From positions 1 through 36,053 of the IMG/VR virus record IMGVR_UViG_3300026512_000040: DNA of 36,053 nucleotides; one strand, written 5' to 3'. Of the stretch, positions 24,612-31,196 are shown piece by piece (the first letter of the stretch is position 1; the number at the start of each line of letters is the position of its first letter). This stretch comes from a virus. Under the pieces are notes generated by a model. That model saw only the letters and a program-made list of their open reading frames with translations, made no database searches and was not told where the DNA came from. The translations under genes were made by a program, and so were the position numbers.

Positions 24612-25370
24612 ATGTTTGAAAAATTGATAAAATTGGTACAGAGACCGTCCGAGCAACTAGATGGTAGAGTTTTAGTACATAAAGATTATGAGGTTAGAAC
24701 AGATACAAACTACAAGCCGCCTCTGGCTAGAAATGTTATCGCTCAAACCATACTGGATAAGTATGATTTTATAGAGTTTGTAAACGAGTATAAAAACAAA
24801 CAGACCAAGCTCTTCTACAATGAAGACCAAATCAAAGCGGTGTTTAACTATCCACTTGAAGACAAGGCTGACTATGGTGACTCTTACTGCACTATGGGGC
24901 TTAGATATACAGATGTTTTTAGCCGTTTTGTTTCAATGCTGGATAGAAAAATGAGCCAAAAAGAGTTCGTAATGATGTTAAAAACACTAGAGCCTTATAT
25001 AGTAGGCTTTGACGGTAAAAAAATAGACAATATGAGCATAATAGAGATTGCCGAAAATCTACAAGCTACGAAAAACATAAACAGCATACAGAGAAACACA
25101 CAACAAAAGTTTACACTTGATGTTGAAATCAGCACCGGGCATAGCGAGATGACAATACCTAGATACATATCGTTTGAGTTCCCTATCTTTAAAAATGATT
25201 TGCAACTTAAGACCAGATTTGAAGTTGAATTGTTTTTGAGTGGAAGCGATAGCGGATTTGAAGCGGTACTTGTATGCTACAAGTTGGACCAGCAAAAAGA
25301 AGAGGCGTTGAAAGAGCTAACCAACCAGGTACAAAACGGAATAGATGGAGTAGATAGCTTTATGAGCTAA
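24612..25370 (+). CDS. YfdQ/DUF2303-like prophage protein
   Basis: 252 residues. HKDYEVRTDTNYKPPLARNV, then IEFVNEYKNKQTKLFYNEDQIKAVFNYPLED, then a middle block SRFVSMLDRKMSQKEFVMMLKTLEPYI and a beta-rich end (YISFEFPIFKNDLQL). The 'vP--y-v --l------P-R--g------ sF--yv------ ti-ad------a--dyh' order is that of the DUF2303/YfdQ family found in many prophage early regions. Biochemical role unknown. Confidence 0.65.
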   Translation: MFEKLIKLVQRPSEQLDGRVLVHKDYEVRTDTNYKPPLARNVIAQTILDKYDFIEFVNEYKNKQTKLFYNEDQIKAVFNYPLEDKADYGDSYCTMGLRYTDVFSRFVSMLDRKMSQKEFVMMLKTLEPYIVGFDGKKIDNMSIIEIAENLQATKNINSIQRNTQQKFTLDVEISTGHSEMTIPRYISFEFPIFKNDLQLKTRFEVELFLSGSDSGFEAVLVCYKLDQQKEEALKELTNQVQNGIDGVDSFMS

Positions 25371-25393
25371 ATTAATATACAAAAAGAAACCAA

Positions 25394-25582
25394 ATGAAAG
25401 TCAAGAATAAAGACAAGTTAAAAGCGATAGAGATGTTTATTAGTGAGCAGACAGATAAAACAATAAAGAGATTGATAAGTATCCCCGAAGAAATAGATAC
25501 AGGCGAAGATGAAGTTGAAATAACGAATGTTCTATTATTAGCGATGAACTTACATTATTCGCTTCTAAGAGCTGTAAGTTAG
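25394..25582 (+). CDS. Small early protein, 62 residues
   Basis: MKVKNKDKLKAIEMFISEQT, then DKTIKRLISIPEEIDTGEDEVEITNVLLLAMNLHYSLLRAVS. Acidic middle and a hydrophobic helical C-terminus. No strong ribosome binding site (AAAAAGAAACCAA before the ATG). No known family. Followed at once by a structured intergenic region. Confidence 0.45.
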   Translation: MKVKNKDKLKAIEMFISEQTDKTIKRLISIPEEIDTGEDEVEITNVLLLAMNLHYSLLRAVS

Positions 25583-25589
25583 CCCATTC

Positions 25590-25776
25590 ATCAGACCTCT
25601 ACATGTAGAGGTCGATTGAGTGTATTTATACTCAAAATTTATCGTCTCTCTTTGGAAGACGTACATGCAATAAAAGTCATGCACAACCTCCTTTTTTTAA
25701 ATTTTTACAACGCAACAATCACAACACAAAATGTTGCATGTGCATCGTCCAAAGAGAGACTAAAAAGGGAGATACT
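25590..25776 (+). promoter_or_regulatory. Structured leader, candidate riboregulator of the 48-residue gene
   Basis: A perfect 20-bp palindrome (GACCTCTACATGTAGAGGTC) is followed by GAGT/ACTC, then a long-range stem GTCTCTCTTTGGA (about 25644-25656) with TCCAAAGAGAGAC (about 25747-25759). Inside are ACATGCA/TGCATGT and ATGCACA/TGTGCAT pairs and an unpaired CCTCCTTTTTTT that could cover the AAAAAGGGAG ribosome binding site of the next gene. The first two hairpins are also present at 23145-23186, suggesting a shared element. Confidence 0.5.
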
Positions 25777-25923
25777 ATGGAGTATATAAGCAGAGACGGC
25801 AAGAGAAAAGTTACAGTTATAAAGATAGCGGATGGTTATGTTTATTTCAGGTTAAATGGCATAAATCAAGTCGTAAATGAAAAGAGATTTTTAGCAATTT
25901 ATGAGGAAGTCAAAGATGACTAA
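25777..25923 (+). CDS. Small early protein, 48 residues
   Basis: MEYISRDGKRKVTVIKIADG, then YVYFRLNGINQVVNEKRFLAIYEEVKDD. Four beta strands with basic turns, like a small DNA- or RNA-binding barrel. Start at 25777 chosen for the AAGGGAG site; the longer in-frame start has none and lies in the structured leader. Overlaps the next gene by 8 nt. Confidence 0.5.
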   Translation: MEYISRDGKRKVTVIKIADGYVYFRLNGINQVVNEKRFLAIYEEVKDD

Positions 25924-26137
25924 AACAGAGTATCTATATGGTAGAAACTTTAGTGCTGATATGCTAAATCAACAGTTAAATATCTGCAACTATAAACTAG
26001 AGAGACTAAAGCTACTGTTAGATGAACTTTTGAGTGTCAGCATGTACGCTAGAGACGAAGCGAGGATAAGAAAGGTGCTAAGGGCAAGAGAATGGAACGA
26101 AAATTTAAAAACTGAATGTGAGGAGATGTTGAGATGA
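25916..26137 (+). CDS. Helical early protein, 73 residues
   Basis: MTKTEYLYGRNFSADMLNQQ, then LNICNYKLERLKLLLDELLSVSMYARDEARIRKVLRAREWNENLKTECEEMLR. Almost fully helical with a leucine-rich middle, probably a coiled coil. Start at the ATG inside the end of the previous gene (GATGACTAA). Coupled to the next gene by ATGA. Confidence 0.5.
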   Translation: MTKTEYLYGRNFSADMLNQQLNICNYKLERLKLLLDELLSVSMYARDEARIRKVLRAREWNENLKTECEEMLR

Positions 26138-26400
26138 GAGACCATACAGAGTTGTATGAAGATATAAATAAATACGAACAAGAGTTGTGCGAAAGAGTGG
26201 TGGAGATATTGAACATAAAAGAGACATCCTTTTATGATTTACCTGCAAATGTAGGTAGGGCATCTTCGAGAGCTGCCCATCTCATAAAAAGGCTAAATCC
26301 AATGGTGAGAGCGATAGCCTCTCTTACTGCCAACGAAGCAAAAGTTCTTGAGTTTCTGCTGGAGGAGTATAAGTCAGTCCAAGGTGATACTCTACCGTAG
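26134..26400 (+). CDS. Helical early protein, 88 residues
   Basis: MRDHTELYEDINKYEQELCE, with LPANVGRASSRAAHLIKRLN and SLTANEAKVLEFLLEEYKS. ATGA overlap with the gene before it and GAGGAG upstream. Helical throughout; the last helix resembles a start of a winged helix ('L--nE--vLe-L'). Its last 77 nt overlap a convergent minus-strand gene. Confidence 0.55.
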   Translation: MRDHTELYEDINKYEQELCERVVEILNIKETSFYDLPANVGRASSRAAHLIKRLNPMVRAIASLTANEAKVLEFLLEEYKSVQGDTLP

Positions 26401-26557
26401 TATTTCCATACTCATCGGCATATCTTGATACAGCGATAATCTTACCTTGATATTGCTGTATCAAGTCATTTACTAAAGATAGTTTGGTAAATGAGAGGAC
26501 GAATTTTATATCTTGTAGCTCTTTTAGAGAGAGCAACTCGTTTTGTAGATTTGTCAT
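26324..26557 (-). CDS. Convergent small gene overlapping the preceding one
   Basis: 77 residues from the ATG at 26557, where CAGGAGG precedes it by 6-8 nt; longer versions of the frame lack this. MTNLQNELLSLKELQDIKFV, then LSFTKLSLVNDLIQQYQGKIIAVSRYADEYGNTTVEYHLGLTYTPP. The part from 26424 to 26465 (CTTGATACAGC ... GCTGTATCAAG, 11-bp arms) is an inverted repeat inside the gene. It reads against the operon and overlaps its 3' end, so it may be a lysogeny gene. No known family. Confidence 0.5.
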   Translation of the reverse strand: MTNLQNELLSLKELQDIKFVLSFTKLSLVNDLIQQYQGKIIAVSRYADEYGNTTVEYHLGLTYTPPAETQELLLRWQ

Positions 26558-26613
26558 TGATGAGCCTCCTGCGTTGTTTTTGCAGTGTATTATAGCACAA
26601 AGGAGGTTTTTCA

Positions 26614-26640
26614 ATGAACAAAAAGGAGCAAAATAAATGA
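26614..26640 (+). CDS. 8-codon mini-ORF coupled to next gene
   Basis: MNKKEQNK with AGGAGG 7 nt upstream. The stop (TGA) overlaps the ATG of the next gene, and AAGGAG inside the mini-ORF is that gene's ribosome binding site. Probably a reinitiation leader. Confidence 0.35.
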   Translation: MNKKEQNK

Positions 26641-26879
26641 TAAATAAATTAGAATTGATGGATATGGTAGAGGAAGAGCTAAGGCTGGATGCACAAACAC
26701 TCATATCAAAACTTCCCCTTGTGCCGATAAAGTTTGAAATCATAAATGGCAGAAAAGTGTCCGTATATGAAAAAAATAAGGTGCTAAAAGCTCTAAAAAA
26801 AAGAAAATCAAGAGAGGGAAGCACCGCATTGAGAATTAAGATAGAGATGATCAAGGTATTAGGCAATGAGCAAAGATAA
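26637..26879 (+). CDS. Small basic early protein, 80 residues
   Basis: MINKLELMDMVEEELRLDAQ, then TLISKLPLVPIKFEIINGRKVSVYEKNKVLKALKKRKSREGSTALRIKIEMIKVLGNEQR. Acidic helix, beta hairpin, then a Lys-rich segment. Overlaps the next ORF by 14 nt. Possibly nucleic-acid binding because of the basic segment; otherwise unknown. Confidence 0.5.
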   Translation: MINKLELMDMVEEELRLDAQTLISKLPLVPIKFEIINGRKVSVYEKNKVLKALKKRKSREGSTALRIKIEMIKVLGNEQR

Positions 26880-27042
26880 GTTGCTCTCTGAGTTAAAAGA
26901 GCTCAATAAGAAGTTGGAAAATGCCATATATCTACTCAAAGAGTACCAGGGACAACGGGTAGAAGATATAGAGACAGATAGAGATATAAAAGAGTACAAG
27001 ATGCTCAAAACCATAGTAAAAACTTTAGAGGAGGTAGCGTGA
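26866..27042 (+). CDS. Coiled-coil early protein, 58 residues
   Basis: MSKDKLLSELKELNKKLENA, then IYLLKEYQGQRVEDIETDRDIKEYKMLKTIVKTLEEVA. Regular Leu/Ile heptads give a coiled-coil dimer. Overlaps both neighbours (4 nt GTGA at the end). No family recognised. Confidence 0.55.
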   Translation: MSKDKLLSELKELNKKLENAIYLLKEYQGQRVEDIETDRDIKEYKMLKTIVKTLEEVA

Positions 27043-27200
27043 AAAAAAATCCAAGAAAAGAGGCAGAGTTAAAGAGATTGTATAAAAAGCTCGAAAATCT
27101 AAAACAACAAAAAAATAAAGTAATCAACCAAATAGTAGCCTTGGAGCTGGTAAACGAGTATGATATATCAGAAGAGACAAAAAAAATACAAGGAGTATAA
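27039..27200 (+). CDS. Coiled-coil early protein, 53 residues (GTG start)
   Basis: Starts at GTG overlapping the previous stop (GTGA), with GAGGAGG 5 nt upstream. MKKNPRKEAELKRLYKKLEN, then LKQQKNKVINQIVALELVNEYDISEETKKIQGV. Basic N-terminal coiled coil. Ends just before the MerR-like gene. Confidence 0.5.
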   Translation: MKKNPRKEAELKRLYKKLENLKQQKNKVINQIVALELVNEYDISEETKKIQGV

Positions 27201-27201
27201 G

Positions 27202-27387
27202 ATGGAAGACGGATGGATAAGTAAAAAAAAGTTAGCAAAGTGGCTGGGTGTATCTGGTTCTACCGTACTAAGGATGGAGAAAAGAGGAGTCTTACCAAAA
27301 GCTTGGCGACCAACCACAGGGATAACTCTGTTTGACTTCGGGAAATGTAAAGAGTACATAAATAATCACTCCAAGGCAACAGCTTAA
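27202..27387 (+). CDS. MerR/Xis-like small DNA-binding protein
   Basis: 61 residues from the ATG at 27202 (AAGGAG upstream). MEDGWISKKKLAKWLGVSGS then TVLRMEKRGVLPKAWRPTTGITLFDFGKCKEYI: HTH with recognition helix STVLRMEKRG, and wing RPTTGITLFDF. This is the MerR/AlpA-type fold of excisionases and small regulators. A directionality factor for the integrase is a reasonable guess. Confidence 0.7.
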   Translation: MEDGWISKKKLAKWLGVSGSTVLRMEKRGVLPKAWRPTTGITLFDFGKCKEYINNHSKATA

Positions 27388-27409
27388 AGTGATAAAAAAA
27401 GGGGTTGAT

Positions 27410-27604
27410 ATGAAAGTTGATTTTATAAAAGAACTATTAAACCAACAAGATAGTTTATCTACGCATAAAACTTTAAATATGATTTTAGAGTTTATAAAAG
27501 GATATGGCGATGAAAAAGGATTGCATAAAAATTTACATAAATTTATTCAAACAAAATTAAAGGAAAGTAAATATAAGCAAGATAGTTCAAAAGCATTTAG
27601 CTAA
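27410..27604 (+). CDS. Small early protein, 64 residues
   Basis: MKVDFIKELLNQQDSLSTHK, then TLNMILEFIKGYGDEKGLHKNLHKFIQTKLKESKYKQDSSKAFS. Helical, basic C-terminus. Start at 27410, where AAAAAAAGGGGTTGAT abuts the ATG. No known family. Confidence 0.5.
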   Translation: MKVDFIKELLNQQDSLSTHKTLNMILEFIKGYGDEKGLHKNLHKFIQTKLKESKYKQDSSKAFS

Positions 27605-27636
27605 AAACTTCGATATTTCACTTCCAGCAATGAGAC

Positions 27637-27655
27637 CAGATTAAGCAATAATCTG
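27637..27655. promoter_or_regulatory. 19-bp palindrome before XRE-like gene
   Basis: CAGATTA-N5-TAATCTG, perfect 7-bp arms, 28 nt before the ATG of the XRE-like regulator. Operator for autoregulation or short hairpin in its leader. Confidence 0.4.
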
Positions 27656-27682
27656 ATAAAATAATAGAGAAAAGGATGGGAT

Positions 27683-28168
27683 ATGAACGATATATCATTA
27701 TGTGATTTTTACAAAGAATTAGAGAGCCTACTCAAAGAATACGATAAACATATAACCATAGGTGAAGATAAAGCAAAAATAGACTTTGAACACTGGCTAT
27801 TTGAAGCAAATAATAAATCTGTAAAACAAAAAAAAGCAATAAGAGAGTGGTTCAAAGAAGAACATCTTGACGAAAAAGAAAGAGATATGTTTGCAAATGG
27901 CTATAAAAGCATAATGACCGAGTATGTAAAAAATAAATATTGCAATATAGTAAAACTTACATGTAAAGAGTTAGGCATCACTCAAAAAGAGTTAGCTTCT
28001 TTGATGGGGGTCAATGATGGAACTCCAGCACAATGGAGCAGTAAGGGAGATATTCCAGATATGGCAAAAAATTTTATGAAAACTTTAATTGATTATAAAA
28101 AGACAAAGAATAAACTTGACAGAGTATCAAAAGCACTTTTAACACTTGACGAGATCAAGGTGTCGTAA
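27683..28168 (+). CDS. XRE-like regulator with C-terminal HTH
   Basis: 161 residues. The N-terminal 95 residues are helical and charged (FEHWLFEANNKSVKQKKAIREW). The HTH is at about 99-135: KLTCKELGITQKELASLMGV then NDGTPAQWSSKGDIPDMAKNFM. The HTH lies at the C-terminal side, unlike a standard CI. Three matching operator sites begin 19 nt after its stop, so it may control the antirepressor operon downstream; this is inferred from position. Confidence 0.65.
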   Translation: MNDISLCDFYKELESLLKEYDKHITIGEDKAKIDFEHWLFEANNKSVKQKKAIREWFKEEHLDEKERDMFANGYKSIMTEYVKNKYCNIVKLTCKELGITQKELASLMGVNDGTPAQWSSKGDIPDMAKNFMKTLIDYKKTKNKLDRVSKALLTLDEIKVS

Positions 28169-28186
28169 TTTTCACAACCCCCTAAA

Positions 28187-28298
28187 ATGATTATTTATCA
28201 TATCTAGTTTCACAAAAAACGATAAACAATCATATAATTACTTGACAAACATTATAAATTAGCATATAATTTCATACAAATATGATTATTTATCATAT
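28187..28298. promoter_or_regulatory. Three operators with motif ATGATTATTTATCAT
   Basis: Site 1 at 28187-28203, site 2 inverted and imperfect at 28220-28235 (ATATGATTGTTTATCG on the minus strand), site 3 at 28280-28298 (ATATGATTATTTATCATAT). Sites 1 and 3 share 17 identical bases. They surround the promoter at 28242-28270: two upstream of the -35, one at the transcription start. Typical of a phage-repressor operator set. Confidence 0.75.
28242..28270 (+). promoter_or_regulatory. Consensus promoter of antirepressor operon
   Basis: TTGACA (28242-28247), 17-nt spacer, TATAAT (28265-28270): exact consensus. Expected start near 28277, inside operator site 3. It should drive the two small membrane protein genes and the BRO-type antirepressor. 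Confidence 0.85.
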
Positions 28299-28351
28299 TT
28301 GTTCTTTAAAAAAGGATTGTTAAAGTTTAGTTTTTGTGGTACAATCAAACA

Positions 28352-28525
28352 ATGAAAAAAGTTTATACTTAGACTGGTAAATATCTCTATGATATTTCTA
28401 AGATAACTTTAGGTGTAGCAGTTATAACACCACTTGTAAAAGGTGGCAGTATGAGTATGGTTTCGCTAGGTATAGCACTTGTTATGTTTATAACAGGTGC
28501 ATTTCTCATAAAAAAAGGAGAATAA
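28352..28525 (+). pseudogene. Small membrane protein gene with in-frame amber codon
   Basis: Frame reads MKKVYT-TAG-TGKYLYDISKITLG, then VAVITPLVKGGSMSMVSLGIALVMFITGAFLIKKGE. TAG at 28370-28372 is codon 7. After it 51 codons stay open and encode two membrane helices ending in KKGE, very like small DUF6722-type phage/bacterial membrane proteins that begin MKK-Y-TGKYL. No good internal start is seen. So it is a recent nonsense mutation, a sequencing error, or suppressed by readthrough. Confidence 0.6.
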
Positions 28526-28636
28526 ATGGACACTCAAACGCTTATAGGACTTGCTATTTTTACTGTTGCAGTAGTAGCAACGGTTCTTATAATGGGTAAA
28601 CTAGATAAAGACAAAAAGACACACCACAACCACTAA
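28526..28636 (+). CDS. Small single-TM protein, 36 residues
   Basis: MDTQTLIGLAIFTVAVVATV then LIMGKLDKDKKTHHNH. One membrane helix (residues 6-24) with a basic, His-rich cytoplasmic tail. The ATG follows the previous stop directly, with AAAGGAG upstream. Probably co-expressed with the frame before it. Confidence 0.6.
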   Translation: MDTQTLIGLAIFTVAVVATVLIMGKLDKDKKTHHNH

Positions 28637-28673
28637 ACCTCAAACAATCCTTTTAAAATTTTAGGAGGATTAT

Positions 28674-29351
28674 ATGCAAATCATCACATTTCACGACACA
28701 CAACTACATCTGCAACCAGATGAGCAACACGAGTTTTTACTTACCAATAAAGAGGTGGCTTTAGGATATGGCACCAATATTCAAAATTTAGCACACACAA
28801 AAAATAACAATTCTGACGAACTTATAGAGAACAAACACTGGATACGAAAAACCGTAAAAACAAACGGTGGAAAACAAAAAGTCATACATTGGACAAAAAA
28901 AGGCATAGTGAGACTTGGCTTTTTCATAAAATCACAACAGGCAAAAAAGTTTCGTGACTGGGCGGAAGACTACATCATCTATAAAAAAGCGGACATAAGC
29001 AACCCACACCAAATAGCAGGCTACAAAGGTATGATAACAAAGCAAAAAAACGAAATCAAAAAACTAAAAGAGTTAAACACCTCATACTACGAGCAGATGA
29101 GCGAGGCGAAGATGCAACTGCAAAAGGTAAAAAACTCACTCGGAGTCGATGGAGCTGCATTTAGAAACGAGAGTAGAGACAGAGTGGTTGACCTCTTTTT
29201 GCTCTTTTATAAACAGGCAAACGAGTTTGGGGATTTGGCGGAGCAGATGAAAAACAGAGCCAAACGAAGCAGAGAGTTTCTAAACTCCTTAGAAAAGTTC
29301 CTAAACATAAACGCAGACAAATACAAAAACAGCCCGGGACCACTAGGGTAA
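28674..29351 (+). CDS. BRO/ANT-type phage antirepressor
   Basis: 225 residues. N-terminal BRO-like domain: HEFLLTNKEVALGYGTNIQN, GGKQKVIHWTKKGIVRLGFF, then SQQAKKFRDWAEDYII at about 88-103. The middle is a coiled coil (MITKQKNEIKKLKELN ... MQLQKVKNSLGV), and the C-terminal domain is helical. Proteins of this type bind and inactivate repressors. AGGAGG upstream. Its last residues overlap, on the opposite strand, a fragment of the integrase 3' end. Confidence 0.75.
   Translation: MQIITFHDTQLHLQPDEQHEFLLTNKEVALGYGTNIQNLAHTKNNNSDELIENKHWIRKTVKTNGGKQKVIHWTKKGIVRLGFFIKSQQAKKFRDWAEDYIIYKKADISNPHQIAGYKGMITKQKNEIKKLKELNTSYYEQMSEAKMQLQKVKNSLGVDGAAFRNESRDRVVDLFLLFYKQANEFGDLAEQMKNRAKRSREFLNSLEKFLNINADKYKNSPGPLG
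29007..29160 (+). repeat. 154-bp direct repeat, copy 1 (in antirepressor)
   Basis: Matches 29525-29678 at 152 of 154 positions. It encodes the coiled-coil part HQIAGYKGMITKQKNEIKKL to SLGVDGAA. The copy 2 differences are C to T in GCTAC/GTTAC and A to G in the KKL/KRL codon. Confidence 0.9.
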
Positions 29352-29437
29352 AACTGTGGCGGGACAAAGCGAGTGGAGAAAAGCACTCCACCACTGCATC
29401 AGCTCTATTCTCTCCGTGATATGCTCTGCTTTTTTAT
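29343..29437 (-). pseudogene. Integrase 3'-end fragment
   Basis: On the minus strand encodes AEHITERIELMQWWSAFLHS then LCPATVLP-stop, the last 30 residues of the integrase at 33018, with one change (F to L near the end). The direct repeat of which it is part spans 29313-29437 against 32989-33112, nearly identical after the antirepressor tail. It marks a duplicated junction of antirepressor end and integrase end. Confidence 0.85.
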
Positions 29438-29680
29438 CAAAAGCACTTTCGCAAATGGGCTTCTAAGCTGATAACAGAGATGAAAAAACAGTACAAAACC
29501 CCTCAAATACCACTATCCAACAATCACCAAATAGCAGGTTACAAAGGTATGATAACAAAGCAAAAAAACGAAATCAAAAGACTAAAAGAGTTAAACACCT
29601 CATACTACGAGCAGATGAGCGAGGCGAAGATGCAACTGCAAAAGGTAAAAAACTCACTCGGAGTCGATGGAGCTGCATAG
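29434..29680 (+). pseudogene. Remnant of a second BRO-type antirepressor
   Basis: Begins with FIKS, then after a frameshift FRKWASKLITEMKKQYKTPQ, which aligns with FIKSQQAKKFRDWAEDYI of the intact gene, then a 154-bp nearly identical coiled-coil region (29525-29678), then an immediate TAG. Both the N-terminal domain and the C-terminal domain are missing. An ATG at 29480 could still give a 66-residue fragment, which might interfere with the full protein through the coiled coil. Confidence 0.75.
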
Positions 29681-29690
29681 AGCTTAAATA

Positions 29691-29729
29691 AGTACTTTAT
29701 GTACTACTTTATATGATACAATATGTACT
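29691..29729. promoter_or_regulatory. Operator pair for second repressor (left side of cargo)
   Basis: AGTACTTTATGTACT (29691-29705) and GATACAATATGTACT (29715-29729), 24 bp apart. Both fit AGTACA-N3-TGTACT, and the same motif occurs at 32564 and 32599. A weak -10 TATGAT (29712-29717) lies between or within them. Position directly before the repressor gene suggests autoregulation. Confidence 0.65.
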
Positions 29730-29742
29730 TTTAGGAGGAGTT

Positions 29743-30411
29743 ATGCATTTTGCAAAAACTTTTAACTCGGTAATGAAAAGTCTAAACATAACAAACAAGC
29801 AATTATCCGAGATATTAAAAACACAATACAACTATCAAATAAGCAAAGAGAGTATTGGCAAATATAGACAAGGAGCTAGAACTCCAAATCCTACTTTTAT
29901 AGAATTATCTGCTAAAGTTCTTAATATTTCAACCGATTATCTACTAGGTGTGCAAAATAAAGAATATTTTATTAAAAAAATACCTATTATAGGCACGGCA
30001 TCTTGTGGCAGAGCTGATAGAAACCATTTTCAAGACACCAGTGCATTCACTCTATATAATGGAGAAAACTATAAACATAATCTATATTGCGTCATCGCAA
30101 ATGGGGACAGTATGGCACCAGAGATAGAAGACGGTGACGAGGTTATATGCGACCCTACCGCGGAAGTGCAAAACGGAGATATCGTTCACTATAAGCTTTT
30201 GGGAGAGAGTGCTATAAAGGTGTATTATAGAGATGAAGATGCCTTTATCGTACAGTTTATACCATACAATCCAAATCAAAACTTCAAAACCAAAACCATA
30301 AGACTAGATGAAGAGCTAGCAAATGAGCTGGAGATATCCAAAGTAGTAGCAGTAAATAAACTAAAATTTAACAACAGACTAAGCAGACTAAAGCTGATAG
30401 GAAAGGCATAG
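29743..30411 (+). CDS. Second LexA/CI-like repressor with S24 peptidase domain
   Basis: 222 residues from ATG 29743 (AGGAGG 29733-29738; the longer frame starts inside an operator). HTH at about 1-65: MKSLNITNKQLSEILK ... YRQGARTPNPTFIELS. Linker, then cleavage site Cys88-Gly89 (IGTASCGR), Ser123 (NGDSMAPE) and Lys159 (SAIKVYYR), all present. One nucleotide separates it from the kinase gene, so the two are co-translated. It probably stands where HipB stands in HipBA, but with RecA-dependent inactivation. Confidence 0.85.
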   Translation: MHFAKTFNSVMKSLNITNKQLSEILKTQYNYQISKESIGKYRQGARTPNPTFIELSAKVLNISTDYLLGVQNKEYFIKKIPIIGTASCGRADRNHFQDTSAFTLYNGENYKHNLYCVIANGDSMAPEIEDGDEVICDPTAEVQNGDIVHYKLLGESAIKVYYRDEDAFIVQFIPYNPNQNFKTKTIRLDEELANELEISKVVAVNKLKFNNRLSRLKLIGKA

Positions 30412-30412
30412 T

Positions 30413-31195
30413 ATGGATATCTTAAGGATAAAAAGAGTTTTAGGACAACCTGATTTTGGAGGATGCAAGCCTGTATGGATTAGGGCGGATGACGGAGTTG
30501 AGTATCTATTAAAATTTCGATACGACGGCAACGAGATGGATATATCAAATTTCAACGAATACTTATCTTATAGAATCACAGATATGCTAAATTACAAGAT
30601 ATCCCCTCAAGGTATCAAGTTTATAACTATACATAGTGATGATATCATCCTTTTTGAAAATGCAAAGGTAGATATAGAGTCTGTTGAATTTGCAAAAAAA
30701 TCTTTAGGTACAAATCTTGGCATACAGAAGATACCTTTTGCACAAAAAGCAGAGAGCGTAACAAACAGTACCTTTAAGAAGCAGGTGGCAAACATAGACA
30801 ATTATGTACTGAATTCGGATAGAAATAAAGAGAATCCAAATCTTTTATTTAACAAACAAAACAGTAAATATTATGCCATAGACTACGGATTGGCTTTGTT
30901 GTCTCATAGAGTATATGAGAAGATAAAAGATGGTGACGATATCGGGCAGTATGTGATGCAACTACAAAACTGCAATGTCACGGAAGATATGTTTTATGTA
31001 TTTAAAAATCAAAAAAAAATCCAGATAAAAAGTGAATTTAAAGAAGTTTTAGATAAGATTTTAGCTATAATAGATGAGTGTCCGAGTGAGTGGGAACCAA
31101 CAAAATATAGAGAACAGATAGCAGAGATAGTTGCATTTAGAATGCTAAACAGAAGATTGTTTGATAAACATAAATGTCCAAGTGAGTTATACTAA
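30413..31195 (+). CDS. HipA-family Ser/Thr kinase (HipA_2 type)
   Basis: 260 residues. Lys34 in EYLLKFRYD, following GGCKPVWIRADDG, is the ATP-anchoring lysine. The catalytic loop is NSDRNKENPNLL with Asp136 and Asn141, and the metal-binding motif is AIDYG with Asp157. This is the compact HipA-like fold (PF20613) without the N-terminal HipA-N1 domain. All catalytic residues appear intact. The substrate is unknown; HipA itself phosphorylates GltX. Overlaps none, but its stop is 1 nt from the next ATG. Confidence 0.8.
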   Translation: MDILRIKRVLGQPDFGGCKPVWIRADDGVEYLLKFRYDGNEMDISNFNEYLSYRITDMLNYKISPQGIKFITIHSDDIILFENAKVDIESVEFAKKSLGTNLGIQKIPFAQKAESVTNSTFKKQVANIDNYVLNSDRNKENPNLLFNKQNSKYYAIDYGLALLSHRVYEKIKDGDDIGQYVMQLQNCNVTEDMFYVFKNQKKIQIKSEFKEVLDKILAIIDECPSEWEPTKYREQIAEIVAFRMLNRRLFDKHKCPSELY

Positions 31196-31196
31196 A

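Noticed and set aside
29007-29678. Near-identical 154-bp repeats as template/variable repeats of a diversity-generating retroelement
   Set aside because: No reverse transcriptase gene in the window, and the two differences are not concentrated at adenines in a receptor-binding gene; the repeat is a duplicated antirepressor piece.
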